From positions 1,916,501 through 1,980,500 of the forward strand of contig NZ_LT984798.1 in NCBI RefSeq assembly GCF_900243745.1: a stretch of 64,000 bases of DNA. Reading direction: 5' to 3'. Positions 63,412 to 64,000 of this stretch are shown in pieces. This DNA comes from Desulfovibrio sp. G11 (GTDB lineage Bacteria; Desulfobacterota; Desulfovibrionia; Desulfovibrionales; Desulfovibrionaceae). Below the pieces are notes generated by a model. It saw nothing but the letters and a program-made list of their open reading frames with translations, had not been told where the DNA came from and made no database searches. Numbering within the stretch: position 1 is the stretch's first letter; every line of letters begins with the position of its first letter. Position numbers and translations under genes: made by a program.

Positions 63412-64000
63412 ATGCATGACGCCCTTAAAAGCAGCTCCGGTTACCACAAGGAACTGGACGAAGCCCTGAACGACGAATTTTTGCGTCGCACCCTCGACAC
63501 CTTTGCCGTGGCCTATCGCGCCAACCGCGAAGCCGTGTTCAAAGAAGTGGACGAACGCGCCCTCATTGCCCAGGTGGCCGATGCCAAGGACTACGCCTGT
63601 CAGCATATGGAAGAACTGTACACCCAGTTCAAGGCCGAAGCTGAAAAGCGTGGTGTGCATGTGCACCGCGCCGCTACGGCTGCCGAAGCCAACGAGATCA
63701 TTTCGCGCATTGCCAGGGAAAACAACGTCAAGCGCGTAGTGAAGTCCAAGTCGATGACGGCTGAAGAAATCGAGCTTAATCCTGCCCTTGAGGCCCAGGG
63801 CCTCATTGTGGATGAAACCGACCTTGGCGAATGGATCATCCAGTTGCGGCACGAAGGCCCTTCCCACATGGTCATGCCCGCCATCCATCTTTCACGCTAT
63901 CAGGTGGCCGATGACTTCACCAAGGCCACCGGCGTAAAGCAGGATTCGGACGTGCAGCACCTGGTCAAGGTGGCCCGTGTGCAGCTGCGCCGCAAGTTCA
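63412..64000 (+). CDS. lutB: LutB-type LUD/iron-sulfur protein, N-terminal part (runs off window)
   Basis: Open from ATG 63412 (GGAGGAC upstream) to the window end, 196 residues seen. ENNVKRVVKSKSMTAEEIEL, DLGEWIIQLRHEGPSHMVMP and AIHLSRYQVADDF are typical of the LUD domain of LutB; the 4Fe-4S part expected further on is outside. With lutC and the two upstream genes it forms a lactate-oxidation operon like that of D. vulgaris, but without permease, pta or ackA genes between the parts. Confidence 0.9.
   Translation, partial: MHDALKSSSGYHKELDEALNDEFLRRTLDTFAVAYRANREAVFKEVDERALIAQVADAKDYACQHMEELYTQFKAEAEKRGVHVHRAATAAEANEIISRIARENNVKRVVKSKSMTAEEIELNPALEAQGLIVDETDLGEWIIQLRHEGPSHMVMPAIHLSRYQVADDFTKATGVKQDSDVQHLVKVARVQLRRKF

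Noticed and set aside
59980..63888. A 1,302-codon ORF on the minus strand opposite the lactate operon
   Set aside because: It is the antisense of four well-supported genes with clear ribosome binding sites; its His/Gly-rich composition is typical of antisense frames in GC-rich DNA and it shows no family motif.

Overview
The window comes from a GC-rich, anaerobic sulfate-reducing deltaproteobacterium of the Desulfovibrio group, very probably Desulfovibrio desulfuricans or a close relative. Diagnostic genes are a nine-haem cytochrome c operon (nhc), a tetrahaem cytochrome c3 with two CX2CH and two CX4CH motifs, a 45-residue rubredoxin of the short D. desulfuricans type beside desulfoferrodoxin and rubredoxin:oxygen oxidoreductase, a siroheme decarboxylase subunit (alternative haem pathway), and a multi-subunit lactate-oxidation operon. 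There are no rRNA or tRNA genes, no CRISPR array, no transposase and no prophage.

Layout. 1-4022: a surface-carbohydrate type operon on the + strand (HpcH/HpaI-type aldolase, SDR epimerase/dehydratase, KdsB-like cytidylyltransferase, hexapeptide acyltransferase, HAD phosphatase), which looks like a route to a CMP-activated keto-sugar acid. 4078-7948: a lipoprotein, diaminopropionate ammonia-lyase, a candidate structured RNA and a methyltransferase. 8499-11986 (-): the nhcABCD redox complex, divergent from a beta-carbonic anhydrase. 13479-17176 (-): miaA, coaD, rsmD and an MBL/beta-CASP protein. 17609-21250 (+): LOG protein, tadA, a membrane/spermidine-synthase-like fusion and two small unknown proteins. 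21475-24719 (-): gamma-glutamyltransferase and tgt. 24926-28623 (+): a YcgR/PilZ-like protein, then rpsF-rpsR-rplI-dnaB. 29683-36100 (+): an RRM protein, a SLOG-like protein, a siroheme decarboxylase subunit, hemL, cbiG, cobJ and cytochrome c3.

36329-38223 (-): the oxygen/superoxide defence operon dfx-rub-roo, with a Fur/PerR-like AT-rich palindrome upstream. 38627-42637: a phosphodiester-glycosidase-like protein, metF with a palindrome lying on its promoter, and an MFS transporter. 43067-52515 (+): a flagellar block (flgM, flgI, flgJ, flgN, flgK, flgL) ending in the overlapping csrA-fliW pair. 52864-59258: a lipoprotein, a large autotransporter whose passenger and beta-barrel are in different frames, and a divergent XRE-type regulator. 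60004-end (+): lactate-type dehydrogenase, CCG-domain iron-sulfur protein, LutC and a truncated LutB.

How the genes work together. Lactate oxidation at the right end delivers electrons to the cell; nhc and cytochrome c3 handle periplasmic and transmembrane electron transfer; dfx-rub-roo protects the anaerobe from superoxide and oxygen; and the siroheme decarboxylase/hemL/cbiG/cobJ cluster makes the tetrapyrroles those cytochromes and corrinoid enzymes need. The more unusual observations are the autotransporter frameshift at a short CACAC tract, a family of dispersed imperfect repeats placed next to stop codons, two structured intergenic segments that may be small RNAs or long leaders, the keto-sugar operon, and several operator-like palindromes. 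All identities rest on reading the sequence and on remembered family features; no database search was run.
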